Of a stretch of 64,000 bases of DNA, positions 56,892 through 64,000 are shown piece after piece (position 1 is the stretch's first letter; each line of letters begins with the position of its first letter). The notes below the pieces were generated by a model. That model was not told where the DNA came from and did no database searches. It saw nothing but the letters and a program-made list of their open reading frames with translations. This DNA comes from Maribacter sp. 1_MG-2023 (GTDB lineage Bacteria; Bacteroidota; Bacteroidia; Flavobacteriales; Flavobacteriaceae): contig NZ_JAUOPN010000002.1 in assembly GCF_030547005.1 (NCBI RefSeq), positions 1-64,000 on the forward strand. Reading direction: 5' to 3'. The position numbers and the translations under genes were made by a program.

Positions 56892-56958
56892 CTATCCCTC
56901 TTAAAAATCGGGATAGCTAAATTATGGAATATTTCCAATTATTAGGATTATTTCCAAT
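56892..56958 (-). promoter_or_regulatory. Hairpin and operator-like repeats upstream of dinB
   Basis: Just before the dinB start codon (56889) is a hairpin with a 7-bp stem, CTATCCC (56892-56898) and GGGATAG (56910-56916). Further upstream TATTTCCAAT occurs twice, at 56930-56939 and 56949-56958, 19 bp apart. The first copy is part of an inverted repeat TGGAA-TAT-TTCCA (56925-56937). Paired sites at this distance from a damage-tolerance gene fit a repressor operator. The identity of the regulator is inferred, not shown. Confidence 0.4.
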
Positions 56959-57163
56959 ATTTAACATTAAAAAATAAGAACCACAAGTGTTATATAATTA
57001 GTAAAACTACTATAGAAAAAAAATATATGACCTAAATGAATTAAAAGGCGCTTACTATTATATTAAAATGGTATAAATTTTCGTTTAGTGTCATATATCT
57101 TGTAGATTATAGAGGTATTGAACAAGAATCGTTTAATACAATCTTTAAGATAATACAGTACAT

Positions 57164-58069
57164 ATGCGCCAAATTCATTTTATATTTTTATCTACCCTAT
57201 TACTAGTATCTACTATTAGTTTTGCGCAAGATATCGCTACCATAAATATCGTTTCCCCAAACGAAAGCACTGTCTGGAACATTCCCGACAAAATTGCTTT
57301 GCAGTGGAATACCGTAAAAATAGATACTAGCAAGTCCATTCGTTTTTTTCTAGTACGTAATGAAATGGTAGTACAAGAGCTTGGTTCTTTTAAGAATGAT
57401 GGTTTTGAAGAAGGAATAGAATTGGCAAAAAATATTGGCTCTGGTAATAGATACCAAGTGGTTGCCATAGAACTGTTCCCTGATGATAAATTCAATATTG
57501 CTAAAAAGGTTACTCCGTTCTTTTCGATTATAAATGCAGCATCTGACGAAAGAAAGAAAAAGCAGCAATTGGCAAATGCCAACACAGTAACCCCGAAAAA
57601 TAAGAAGTCTAGATCTAAAGCAAAGAAAAAAGCAAAAGAGAAAATAGCACCTAAGCGAACTGCAGTTGCCAAGGCAGAAAAAAAGCCTGAACCTACAACT
57701 GAAAGCAAATCTGAAGTTAGAGATAGCTTCGATGGTAGAAAAATTTCATATACCAAAGAATTCGAGTTCAACTCTGAAGATATTGTTATAAAAATATGGG
57801 ATCACGGCAGACAAGATGGCGATATTGTATCTATTTATTTGAACGGCGTTCAAGTAGTTAAAAAATACTATTTAACCTATTGGAAAAAGGAATTCAAAAT
57901 TAAACTTGACCCAACAAAATCTAACGATTTATTTCTTTACGCCCATAATTTAGGCGATTCGCCACCAAATACGGTTTCGGTTGAAATATCTGACGGAAAA
58001 AAATCTGAAAACATAGTATTGAATTCAGACCTAAAGAGCTGCGAAGCAGTATTGATTAGTGTGAAGTAA
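57164..58069 (+). CDS. Secreted two-domain hypothetical protein
   Basis: This 301-residue protein has a signal peptide ending at about residue 21 (TLLLVSTISFAQ). Residues 25-125 resemble a Kre9/KNH-like Ig module (INIVSPNESTVWNIPDKIAL and later YQVVAIELFPDD). A Lys/Ala-rich linker covers about 128-180. Residues 187-301 form a domain seen in other Bacteroidota secreted proteins, with IVIKIWDHGRQDGDIVSIYL and LYAHNLGDSPPNTVSVEI. It is likely periplasmic or cell-surface. No enzymatic motif is visible and its function is unknown. It runs opposite to dinB and 45 bp before the PLD-fold gene. Confidence 0.75.
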   Translation: MRQIHFIFLSTLLLVSTISFAQDIATINIVSPNESTVWNIPDKIALQWNTVKIDTSKSIRFFLVRNEMVVQELGSFKNDGFEEGIELAKNIGSGNRYQVVAIELFPDDKFNIAKKVTPFFSIINAASDERKKKQQLANANTVTPKNKKSRSKAKKKAKEKIAPKRTAVAKAEKKPEPTTESKSEVRDSFDGRKISYTKEFEFNSEDIVIKIWDHGRQDGDIVSIYLNGVQVVKKYYLTYWKKEFKIKLDPTKSNDLFLYAHNLGDSPPNTVSVEISDGKKSENIVLNSDLKSCEAVLISVK

Positions 58070-58114
58070 TTAAAACTCCGTCTTATTACAATGTAACTAT
58101 CAGTTAAAGTATAA

Positions 58115-59476
58115 ATGCCATTTCAATCTTATTTTGATGAACCTAAAAATTATAAAGACCGATTTGGTTTTTATGACCAAGGTGGCTCTCCATTGCTCCT
58201 TCAAAAGTTTATTGACACTATTGAAGAGCAAAAAAATGATATTGAAGAAATCACTATTTCGTGGTATTTGTACAACAACCAACATTTGCATGACTATTTA
58301 AAAGAAGTAGCCACAAGTGGTATTACAGTTAATGTGATTACTATTCCGTTAGAGGGTTATGATCACTCTAACCCAAAAGTTATAGAAAACCTTATAACGG
58401 GCGAGAAGTCAAGTACAAGTTTCACTAAATATAATTTGGCAAGAAAAATTTATGGGGAGATGTACAGATCAACATCACACAAAAATTTTAATTTATATGT
58501 GTTCCCACATTTATATGTACGCAGTGCCCGTGTAAAAAAATTCTCAAGAGGCTCTCTACCCTATTCTTTACATATTAAATCTGCTTACATTAAAAAGAAA
58601 AGTGGCTATATAGCTTTAATGAGTTCGTCTAATTTAGCAGTACGAGATTTGGTAAAAAATGAATCTATGATTTGTATAGAAGACGAACCAAACTATGAGG
58701 AAAACATAAAAGCATTTTACAAAAATTTAATCAGTAATTCAATTGCTATTAAAGATTACAAAACGTCTTTAAACACCACATGTAATACATATAAGAAACT
58801 TGAATTTAACTCTTCAAATTCTGCATTTATTACTGCACCATTTTATGATAATTCTGCGAATATTCTAGAAAAAATATTATCAGAATATATAGTAGCAGCA
58901 AAAGAAAGAATTATAGTTTGTGCTCAGCATTTGGCAGCATTTAATTACAAATTTAATGCTAAACATCATGCTACTATCAATAAAAATGAAATTCGTAAAG
59001 GTATATTAGGCGATGTAATTACCATGGCGAAAAAAGGCATTCAAGTAACTTGTTTATCACAGACTTTTGCTCCTGTGACCGAAGATGCAGCGAAATTTAA
59101 AGAGCTAAAATTTAGAAGACCTGTAAACACCTATAGCTTTCAGCAATTCTATAGTCAGGTCAAGCGCTCTGAAAATATTGAATACTATGTAAATGAGCAC
59201 ATACATTCAAAATTTATCATCATAGACAACACACTTATATACTGTTCTTATAATTTCACTCCCACACAATTTATTTACCTAGACAATGTGAATATCACTC
59301 AATTCACCAACATGCCAGAATTAAATTATAGCGGAATACATTGCGAAGTAGGTATGCATCTTGTTATTAAAGACCAAAATACCATAAAGGCTTTTGAAAA
59401 TAATGTAGTAGCTATTAAACATAAGAAAGAAACCATACAAGTAACTAACTTTGGGGGCAAGCCCACGAGATATTAA
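58115..59476 (+). CDS. Phospholipase D-fold protein with two HKD-type motifs
   Basis: This 453-residue protein has two PLD half-sites. The first is LHIKSAYIKK, with His153 and Lys155, followed by SSSNL at 170-174. The second is HIHSKFIIIDNTL, with His364, Lys366 and Asp371, followed by CSYNFT. There is no signal peptide, so it is probably cytoplasmic. The superfamily includes phospholipases, cardiolipin synthases and nucleases, including restriction enzymes of the BfiI and NgoFVII type. The next gene on the same strand, 180 bp away, is a C5-cytosine DNA methyltransferase, so a nuclease role is possible. Without a signal peptide or membrane helix, a lipid-synthesis role is less likely. Confidence 0.82.
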   Translation: MPFQSYFDEPKNYKDRFGFYDQGGSPLLLQKFIDTIEEQKNDIEEITISWYLYNNQHLHDYLKEVATSGITVNVITIPLEGYDHSNPKVIENLITGEKSSTSFTKYNLARKIYGEMYRSTSHKNFNLYVFPHLYVRSARVKKFSRGSLPYSLHIKSAYIKKKSGYIALMSSSNLAVRDLVKNESMICIEDEPNYEENIKAFYKNLISNSIAIKDYKTSLNTTCNTYKKLEFNSSNSAFITAPFYDNSANILEKILSEYIVAAKERIIVCAQHLAAFNYKFNAKHHATINKNEIRKGILGDVITMAKKGIQVTCLSQTFAPVTEDAAKFKELKFRRPVNTYSFQQFYSQVKRSENIEYYVNEHIHSKFIIIDNTLIYCSYNFTPTQFIYLDNVNITQFTNMPELNYSGIHCEVGMHLVIKDQNTIKAFENNVVAIKHKKETIQVTNFGGKPTRY

Positions 59477-59656
59477 CTTGAAAACATAATTAATATTTAG
59501 ACACAAGCATGAGATCATTCAAATCTCAATTATCGAGTAAAATAGATGATTGAATTAAAAGCAATTTGAAATTCTAAAATGTATTTTTGTTTTCAGGAGA
59601 TGTGTTTTCTAAAAATCTCTTTAGAAAATCTAAGAAATATAGAATAGCGTAAGAAA

Positions 59657-60700
59657 ATGAATATAGTATCCTTTTTTGCTGGAGCAGGCGGACTAGATCT
59701 TGGTTTTGAACAAGCTGGCTTTAATGTTATTTGGGCAAACGAATATGATAAGGATATTTGGGAGACCTATGAAAAGAATCATCCAAATACTACATTCGAC
59801 AAAAGAAGTATTGTAGATATACCAGCGGATGATGTTCCCGATTGTGACGGAATCATTGGCGGACCGCCATGTCAAAGTTGGAGTGCAGCCGGTACCGCAA
59901 GAGGTATTCAAGACAAAAGAGGACAGCTATTCTATGATTTCATTAGAATACTGGAAGCCAAGCAACCCAAATTCTTTTTAGCAGAAAACGTAAGCGGAAT
60001 GCTGATTGGCAAACATAGCGAAGCACTTGATGGCATTAAGAATCTTTTAAAAAATGCAGGTACAGGTTATGACCTTTCTTTTCAAATGCTAAATGCATCT
60101 GACTACAATGTACCTCAAGACAGAAAAAGAGTTTTCTTTATAGGCATTAGAAAAGACTTGAATTTTAAATATGAATTCCCGACCGAGACTTTTCCTAAAA
60201 TAACACTTGAATCTGCTATAGCTGATTTAAACAAAAAAGCAATTCCTGCGCTAGAATTCAATAACACTAATGGTAAAAAGTGTACTATTCCCAATCACGA
60301 GTATATGATTGGTGGTTTTTCGACCATGTATATGTCTAGAAATCGTGTTCGCAATTGGGATGAACAATCTTTTACTATACAAGCAGGTGGTAGACATGCT
60401 CCAATACATCCGCAGGCACCAAAAATGAAGCTTGTTGAGAAAGATGTTCGCGTATTTGTTCCAGGTAAAGAAAAGCTTTATAGAAGATTAAGCGTGCGAG
60501 AATGTGCAAGAATACAGACTTTCCCCAATGACTTTACTTTTCATTACAAAAAAGTGGCTGCAGGCTACAAAATGATCGGTAACGCAGTACCCGTTAACTT
60601 AGCGAAGTTTTTGGCCGAGAGTATTATGGCTCAATTAAAGGATAATGCAACTAGAATAGCTACAGACAAAAAAGCTATAGCTTATAAGGTTTTAGAATAG
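59657..60700 (+). CDS. DNA (cytosine-5)-methyltransferase
   Basis: This 347-residue enzyme methylates cytosine in DNA at carbon 5. All main motifs are present in order. Motif I is FFAGAGGLDLGFEQAGF, motif IV GGPPCQSWS carries the catalytic Cys, and motif VI is AENVSGM. Motif VIII is QDRKRVFFIGIR, and motifs IX-X are RRLSVRECARIQTFPNDF and YKMIGNAVPVNLA. The region between VIII and IX is short, so the target recognition domain is small; the target sequence cannot be read. It could be an orphan enzyme or the partner of the PLD-fold protein upstream. Confidence 0.95.
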   Translation: MNIVSFFAGAGGLDLGFEQAGFNVIWANEYDKDIWETYEKNHPNTTFDKRSIVDIPADDVPDCDGIIGGPPCQSWSAAGTARGIQDKRGQLFYDFIRILEAKQPKFFLAENVSGMLIGKHSEALDGIKNLLKNAGTGYDLSFQMLNASDYNVPQDRKRVFFIGIRKDLNFKYEFPTETFPKITLESAIADLNKKAIPALEFNNTNGKKCTIPNHEYMIGGFSTMYMSRNRVRNWDEQSFTIQAGGRHAPIHPQAPKMKLVEKDVRVFVPGKEKLYRRLSVRECARIQTFPNDFTFHYKKVAAGYKMIGNAVPVNLAKFLAESIMAQLKDNATRIATDKKAIAYKVLE

Positions 60701-60721
60701 TCAAAAACTACCTTACAACTA

Positions 60722-61543
60722 TTACCCACCTACTAATTCTTTTGTTTTCACATTCATCTTCGGCGGCATAAAATACATGAAAATCAACATGATCACAAAA
60801 TAAAGAACCGCAAATGTAGTATAGGTATTGTCACCCGCATCTGGTGAAATCGGCAGTAAAACAAGAGACATATTTAACATCGATTGTATTACCAATACAC
60901 ATATTCCACTTTTAGTTTTTGAGTATACGATAGCACACATACCTGCAGCTCCCATCATGTTCAAAAACAAGGGCCATACTGGTAAATCTTCTATTACTCC
61001 GACATTAATAAAAACGGAAGGTAGCCACCATAAAGACCATACAAAACCGATAACCTGAGTTGCGTAAAATGGTTTAGTGATTTTCGAAAGTTCACGAAAT
61101 GCATATCCGATCCATACCACTTCACCTAGAAATGCCCAAGATAATAGAAACAAAGTAAATTTTAAGGTAGGTATATAAATTTCGAAATCTAGAATGGACA
61201 TGTCTCCATTATAAAAAGCTACAATTAATAAAGTTATTAAACCTATGGTAAATGCGAACAGTAAACTAAATAGATACCACTTTGGGTGCACTTTCCAAAT
61301 TAGCATAGGTCTAAACAAATTCTTTATTCCCTCATTGCCTTTTGTAATTTTTACAATAAATAGCAATAAGAACATTAGTGCGTAAAAGCGACCGTTGGTA
61401 TATGGAAAAAACTCAATAACCCCCTTACTTTTCAAATAAGTAATAACAAAATTAAGTAAAGGCGCGAGTGCTAAAAACACCCATATTTCGTACTTCTTTA
61501 GAAAACCGACCGTTTTTGGAACCATAAATAAGTTACTATTCAT
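60722..61543 (-). CDS. CPBP-family membrane protein with degraded motifs
   Basis: This 273-residue protein has about eight membrane helices and the shape of the CPBP (CAAX protease and bacteriocin-processing) family. In active members motif 1 is EExxxR and motif 2 is FxxxH. Here motif 1 reads GEVVWIGYAFRE (140-151), with Gly-Glu in place of Glu-Glu and Ile where Arg is expected. Motif 2 reads FVWSLWWLP (167-175), with Trp in place of His. It is therefore probably not an active protease. The function is unknown. It is convergent with the methyltransferase gene, with 21 bp between stops. Confidence 0.72.
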   Translation of the reverse strand: MNSNLFMVPKTVGFLKKYEIWVFLALAPLLNFVITYLKSKGVIEFFPYTNGRFYALMFLLLFIVKITKGNEGIKNLFRPMLIWKVHPKWYLFSLLFAFTIGLITLLIVAFYNGDMSILDFEIYIPTLKFTLFLLSWAFLGEVVWIGYAFRELSKITKPFYATQVIGFVWSLWWLPSVFINVGVIEDLPVWPLFLNMMGAAGMCAIVYSKTKSGICVLVIQSMLNMSLVLLPISPDAGDNTYTTFAVLYFVIMLIFMYFMPPKMNVKTKELVGG

Positions 61544-61652
61544 ATTTTAACACTACCTATTTATCATTTTAAACACAAAACTTCAAATAAATATAGTTTA
61601 TGCTAAAGTAGTTTAACTATACTTTATTATGCAAATTAATCTCTAAAAAATA

Positions 61653-61693
61653 AAAACCCCTAACAATCTACATATTAGATTGTTAGGGGTTTT
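61653..61693 (-). terminator. Intrinsic terminator of tRNA-Leu
   Basis: A perfect 17-bp stem, AAAACCCCTAACAATCT (61653-61669) paired with AGATTGTTAGGGGTTTT (61677-61693), encloses a 7-base loop. On the minus strand it lies 5 bp after the tRNA and its tail is U-rich (TATTTTTTAG). The flanking A and T runs would also let it act on the plus strand. Confidence 0.85.
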
Positions 61694-61698
61694 AGAAG

Positions 61699-61778
61699 TA
61701 CTCGAGGCGGGAATCGAACCCGCACTCCGAAGAACTGGATTTTGAATCCAGCGCGTCTACCAGTTCCGCCACTCGAGC
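61699..61778 (-). tRNA. tRNA-Leu (anticodon CAA)
   Basis: The minus strand folds into a full cloverleaf of about 80 nt. The acceptor stem is GCTCGAG paired with CTCGAGT, with discriminator A. The anticodon stem CTGGA/TCCAG carries the loop TTCAAAA, giving anticodon CAA. The variable arm (TTCTTCGGAGT) is long, as expected for a class II leucine tRNA, and the T arm contains GGTTCGATTCC. CCA is not encoded. A promoter lies upstream and a strong terminator directly downstream. Confidence 0.95.
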
Positions 61779-61820
61779 ATATTTTACCGTTAAGAAACGG
61801 CATCCTGTAAAACAGGACTG

Positions 61821-61848
61821 CAAAACTAAATAATTATTTTCTTTCCAA
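61821..61848 (-). promoter_or_regulatory. Promoter of tRNA-Leu
   Basis: On the minus strand TTG (61848-61846) is followed by 17 bases and TAGTTTTG (61828-61821). This fits the Bacteroidota pattern, with a spacer two bases shorter than usual. Transcription would start about 35 bases before the tRNA. Confidence 0.55.
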
Positions 61849-61894
61849 CACCAAAAATATCAAGATTTATGCATTAGCAACCGAATTTAATTTT

Positions 61895-61902
61895 TAAATT
61901 TG
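61895..61902 (+). promoter_or_regulatory. Probable -7 box of prs
   Basis: TAAATTTG followed by C matches the TAnnTTTG -7 box of Bacteroidota. It lies about 70 bp before the prs start codon. The upstream box is weak: TTA at 61874-61876 instead of TTG, 18 bp away. Confidence 0.42.
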
Positions 61903-61969
61903 CACCTCCTTAAAAACAAAGACCTCAATACTTTATTGAAGTAACAGTTTGGAAAACAATAAGAAAGAC

Positions 61970-62911
61970 ATGCCATACCAAGTTCCACAACCGAAAATAT
62001 TTGCTTGTACACAAAGTAAAATCTTAGGCGAGAAAATCGCTAAGGCTTATGGAACGGAGTTAGGTAAAATATCTTTTTCTCGTTATAGCGATGGGGAGTT
62101 TCAACCTTCTTTCGAAGAATCTATTCGTGGAACGCGAATCTTTATTATAGGTTCTACACATCCTGGTCCTGAAAACTTGATGGAAATGTTGTTAATGATA
62201 GATGCTGCAAAAAGAGCATCTGCACGTCATATTACAGCAGTTATGCCATACTTTGGTTGGGCAAGGCAAGACAGAAAAGACAAACCTAGAGTACCTATTG
62301 CAGCAAAATTAGTTGCTAAAATGCTCGAAACAGCAGGTGCTACTAGAATTATTACAATGGATCTGCATGCTGATCAGATACAAGGGTTCTTTGAAAAACC
62401 TGTTGATCATCTTTTCGCATCTACATTATTTTTACCATACCTAAAAAACTTAGGTCTAAAAGATCTTACTATAGCCTCACCAGATATGGGTGGTTCAAAA
62501 AGAGCATATGCATACTCTAAAGCATTAGATAGCGATGTTGTTGTTTGTTACAAACAAAGAGCTAAAGCTAATGTCATCTCTCATATGGAGTTGATAGGTG
62601 ATGTAAGTGGTAAAAATGTTGTACTAGTAGATGACATGGTAGATACTGCGGGTACATTGACCAAAGCAGCTGATTTAATGATGGAGCGCGGTGCTCTTAG
62701 TGTTAGGGCTATAACCACACATGGTTTATTGTCAGGTGATGCATACGAGAAAATTGAAAAATCGAAATTAACGGAATTGATCATTACAGATTCTATTCCG
62801 ATCGAAATAAAGAGTGATAAGGTAAGAGTATTAAGTTGTGCTAATCTATTTGCCGAGGTAATGGATAAAGTACACAACAATAACTCTATTTCTTCTAAGT
62901 TCTTAATGTAA
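61970..62911 (+). CDS. prs: Ribose-phosphate pyrophosphokinase
   Basis: This enzyme of about 313 residues makes PRPP from ribose 5-phosphate and ATP for nucleotide, His and Trp synthesis. It shows SRYSDGEFQPSFEESIRG, PYFGWARQDRKDKPRVPIAA, MDLHADQIQGFF and the PRPP-binding VVLVDDMVDTAGTL. I chose the ATG at 61970. An in-frame TTG at 61949 would add seven residues (ENNKKD) and cannot be excluded. It is followed after 41 bp by rplY. Confidence 0.97.
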   Translation: MPYQVPQPKIFACTQSKILGEKIAKAYGTELGKISFSRYSDGEFQPSFEESIRGTRIFIIGSTHPGPENLMEMLLMIDAAKRASARHITAVMPYFGWARQDRKDKPRVPIAAKLVAKMLETAGATRIITMDLHADQIQGFFEKPVDHLFASTLFLPYLKNLGLKDLTIASPDMGGSKRAYAYSKALDSDVVVCYKQRAKANVISHMELIGDVSGKNVVLVDDMVDTAGTLTKAADLMMERGALSVRAITTHGLLSGDAYEKIEKSKLTELIITDSIPIEIKSDKVRVLSCANLFAEVMDKVHNNNSISSKFLM

Positions 62912-62952
62912 GTTAGAAGCCAAAACAAGAATATTAATTTTTAATACATATA

Positions 62953-63582
62953 ATGAAGTCAATTACAATTAAAGGATCAGAAAGAGAAAGCGTGGGCAAA
63001 AAAGCAACCAAAGCCTTACGTAATGCTGGAAAGGTTCCTTGCGTAGTATACGGAGGGGATAAACCATTACATTTTTCAGCAAATGAACTAGCGTTCAGAG
63101 ATTTGGTTTACACTGCAAATGCGCACACAGTTGCAATTGAATTAGATGGTGGAGCTTCTGTAAAAGCTATTATGCAAGATATTCAGTTTCACCCTGTAAC
63201 AGATGCTATCATCCATATTGATTTTTATCAATTATTCGATGATAAAATGGTTACTATGGATATTCCTGTAACTTTAGAAGGAAATTCACCAGGTGTACGT
63301 AACGGTGGACGTTTATTGTTCAGAAAACGTAAACTTTCTATTAAAGCTTTACCTGGCAAATTACCTGATTTCTTCAACATTGATATCTCTAAGTTGAAAA
63401 TCGGTCAAAACATTGATGTAGCATCATTATTAAATGATGATTTCACCATTTTACACCCAGATAGCCAAGTTGTAGTACAGGTTAAAACTGCACGTACCGC
63501 TGTTGTTGTGGATGAAGATGAAGAAGGTGAAGAAGGAGCTGAAGGTGCAGAAGGTGCATCTGAAGAAGCTGCTCAAGAGTAG
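62953..63582 (+). CDS. rplY: 50S ribosomal protein L25 / CTC
   Basis: This 209-residue protein is the long (CTC/TL5) form of L25, which binds 5S rRNA. The N-terminal L25 domain is seen in [20 protein letters not shown] and VPCVVYGGD, then HIDFYQLF. The C-terminal TL5 domain ([18 protein letters not shown]) and a highly acidic tail ([19 protein letters not shown]) follow. The prs-rplY-pth order is consistent with an ordinary bacterial housekeeping arrangement. A terminator follows. Confidence 0.96.
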   Translation: MKSITIKGSERESVGKKATKALRNAGKVPCVVYGGDKPLHFSANELAFRDLVYTANAHTVAIELDGGASVKAIMQDIQFHPVTDAIIHIDFYQLFDDKMVTMDIPVTLEGNSPGVRNGGRLLFRKRKLSIKALPGKLPDFFNIDISKLKIGQNIDVASLLNDDFTILHPDSQVVVQVKTARTAVVVDEDEEGEEGAEGAEGASEEAAQE

Positions 63583-63608
63583 TCTTTACAATTTTAAGAT
63601 TCATAATA

Positions 63609-63638
63609 AAGCATCCTGATACTTGTATCAGGATGCTT
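63609..63638 (+). terminator. Intrinsic terminator of rplY
   Basis: A perfect 13-bp stem, AAGCATCCTGATA paired with TATCAGGATGCTT, encloses a CTTG loop and is followed by TTTGTATTTTTAT. It lies 27 bp after the rplY stop codon and ends the prs-rplY transcript. Confidence 0.88.
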
Positions 63639-63669
63639 TTGTATTTTTATCAATTAAATCACAAAACAA

Positions 63670-64000
63670 ATGTTCGGTTTTTTTAAAGCTCTTTTTACAA
63701 AACAGAACATCATACTTGAAGAGAAAGATCCCATGAAGAAATTTTTAATCGTAGGCTTAGGTAATATCGGTGATGAATATGCAGAAACCCGACATAACAT
63801 TGGTTTCAAAGTACTAGACGAAGTAGCACGTGAAAATGACTTTACTTTTGAAACCGTAAAGCTTGGCGATATAGGGTCATACAAGGTAAAAGGTAGAACT
63901 ATAATTTGCCTTAAACCTTCCACATATATGAACAGAAGCGGGAAGGCTATGAAGTATTGGATGGATAAAGAAAAAATACCTCAAAGTAACATTCTAGTCA
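63670..64000 (+). CDS. pth: Peptidyl-tRNA hydrolase, cut by window end
   Basis: The first 110 codons are present. The enzyme frees tRNA from stalled peptidyl-tRNA. FLIVGLGNIGDEYAETRHNI carries the conserved Asn and catalytic His, and CLKPSTYMNRSG is the second family motif. The frame opens at 63670 with a 21-residue extension (MFGFFKALFTKQNIILEEKD) before the usual start MKKFLIVG at 63733. Either Met may be used. The 3' end lies outside the window. Confidence 0.93.
   Translation, partial: MFGFFKALFTKQNIILEEKDPMKKFLIVGLGNIGDEYAETRHNIGFKVLDEVARENDFTFETVKLGDIGSYKVKGRTIICLKPSTYMNRSGKAMKYWMDKEKIPQSNILV

Noticed and set aside
57175-57771. 198-codon frame antisense to the secreted protein
   Set aside because: The hydrophobic, Phe/Ser-rich sequence is what the complement of Lys/Glu-rich coding DNA gives; the plus-strand gene has a clear signal peptide and domains.

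Overview
The window looks like a chromosomal segment of a marine-type Flavobacteriaceae (Bacteroidota). The reasons are: AT-rich DNA; genes without clear Shine-Dalgarno sites; a TTG-N19-TAnnTTTG promoter; Bacteroidota-type domains (DUF5018, Wzc/Wza, CTC-type L25); and dispersed GC-rich intergenic repeat words of the kind common in flavobacterial genomes. The genus cannot be told from the sequence alone.

Layout. (1) About 0.8-13.5 kb: a surface-polysaccharide locus. The minus-strand run is Wza-type exporter, Wzc-type kinase, Wzy-like polymerase, Wzx flippase and two glycosyltransferases. A WecG/TagA-type transferase has its own good promoter. Two plus-strand beta-helix lipoproteins share the same N-terminal motif. 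(2) 13.7-26.2 kb: a hybrid NRPS-PKS locus on the minus strand. It holds a C-A-T-TE synthetase, a 2462-residue protein (half C)-A-T-KS-AT-ACP-aminotransferase, and a phosphopantetheinyl transferase. The predicted product is a small peptide containing an amino acid extended by malonate and then aminated at the beta-keto carbon. (3) 26.2-27.9 kb: mostly non-coding, with one small gene that has its own terminator. (4) 27.9-52.1 kb: a second, larger polysaccharide locus. It has GDP-fucose synthesis (gmd, fcl), two paralogous phosphoglycosyl transferases, a second Wzc kinase with a Tyr-rich tail, a secreted protein built from 249-bp tandem repeats, a sugar 4-epimerase, Wzx, Wzy, five glycosyltransferases and four hexapeptide acyltransferases. 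A frameshifted oxidoreductase and a DUF808 gene lie inside it. (5) 52.1-56.9 kb: a mutagenesis cassette (DnaE-type polymerase and DinB) separated and flanked by repeat-word mosaics. (6) 57-61.5 kb: a secreted protein, a two-HKD phospholipase-D-fold protein, a C5-cytosine methyltransferase and a degenerate CPBP membrane protein. (7) 61.6-64 kb: housekeeping DNA with tRNA-Leu, prs, rplY and the start of pth.

How the parts work together. The two polysaccharide loci together contain what a Wzx/Wzy-dependent pathway needs: initiating transferases, nucleotide-sugar enzymes, glycosyl and acetyl transferases, flippase, polymerase, co-polymerase kinase and export channel. Only one Wza-type exporter is present, so the loci may share it. 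The NRPS-PKS line sits between them and carries its own carrier-protein activating enzyme. The most novel candidate in the window is this assembly line. It is compact, its gene order is opposite to its biosynthetic order, it starts with a half condensation domain, and its predicted product contains a 3,4-diamino acid unit.
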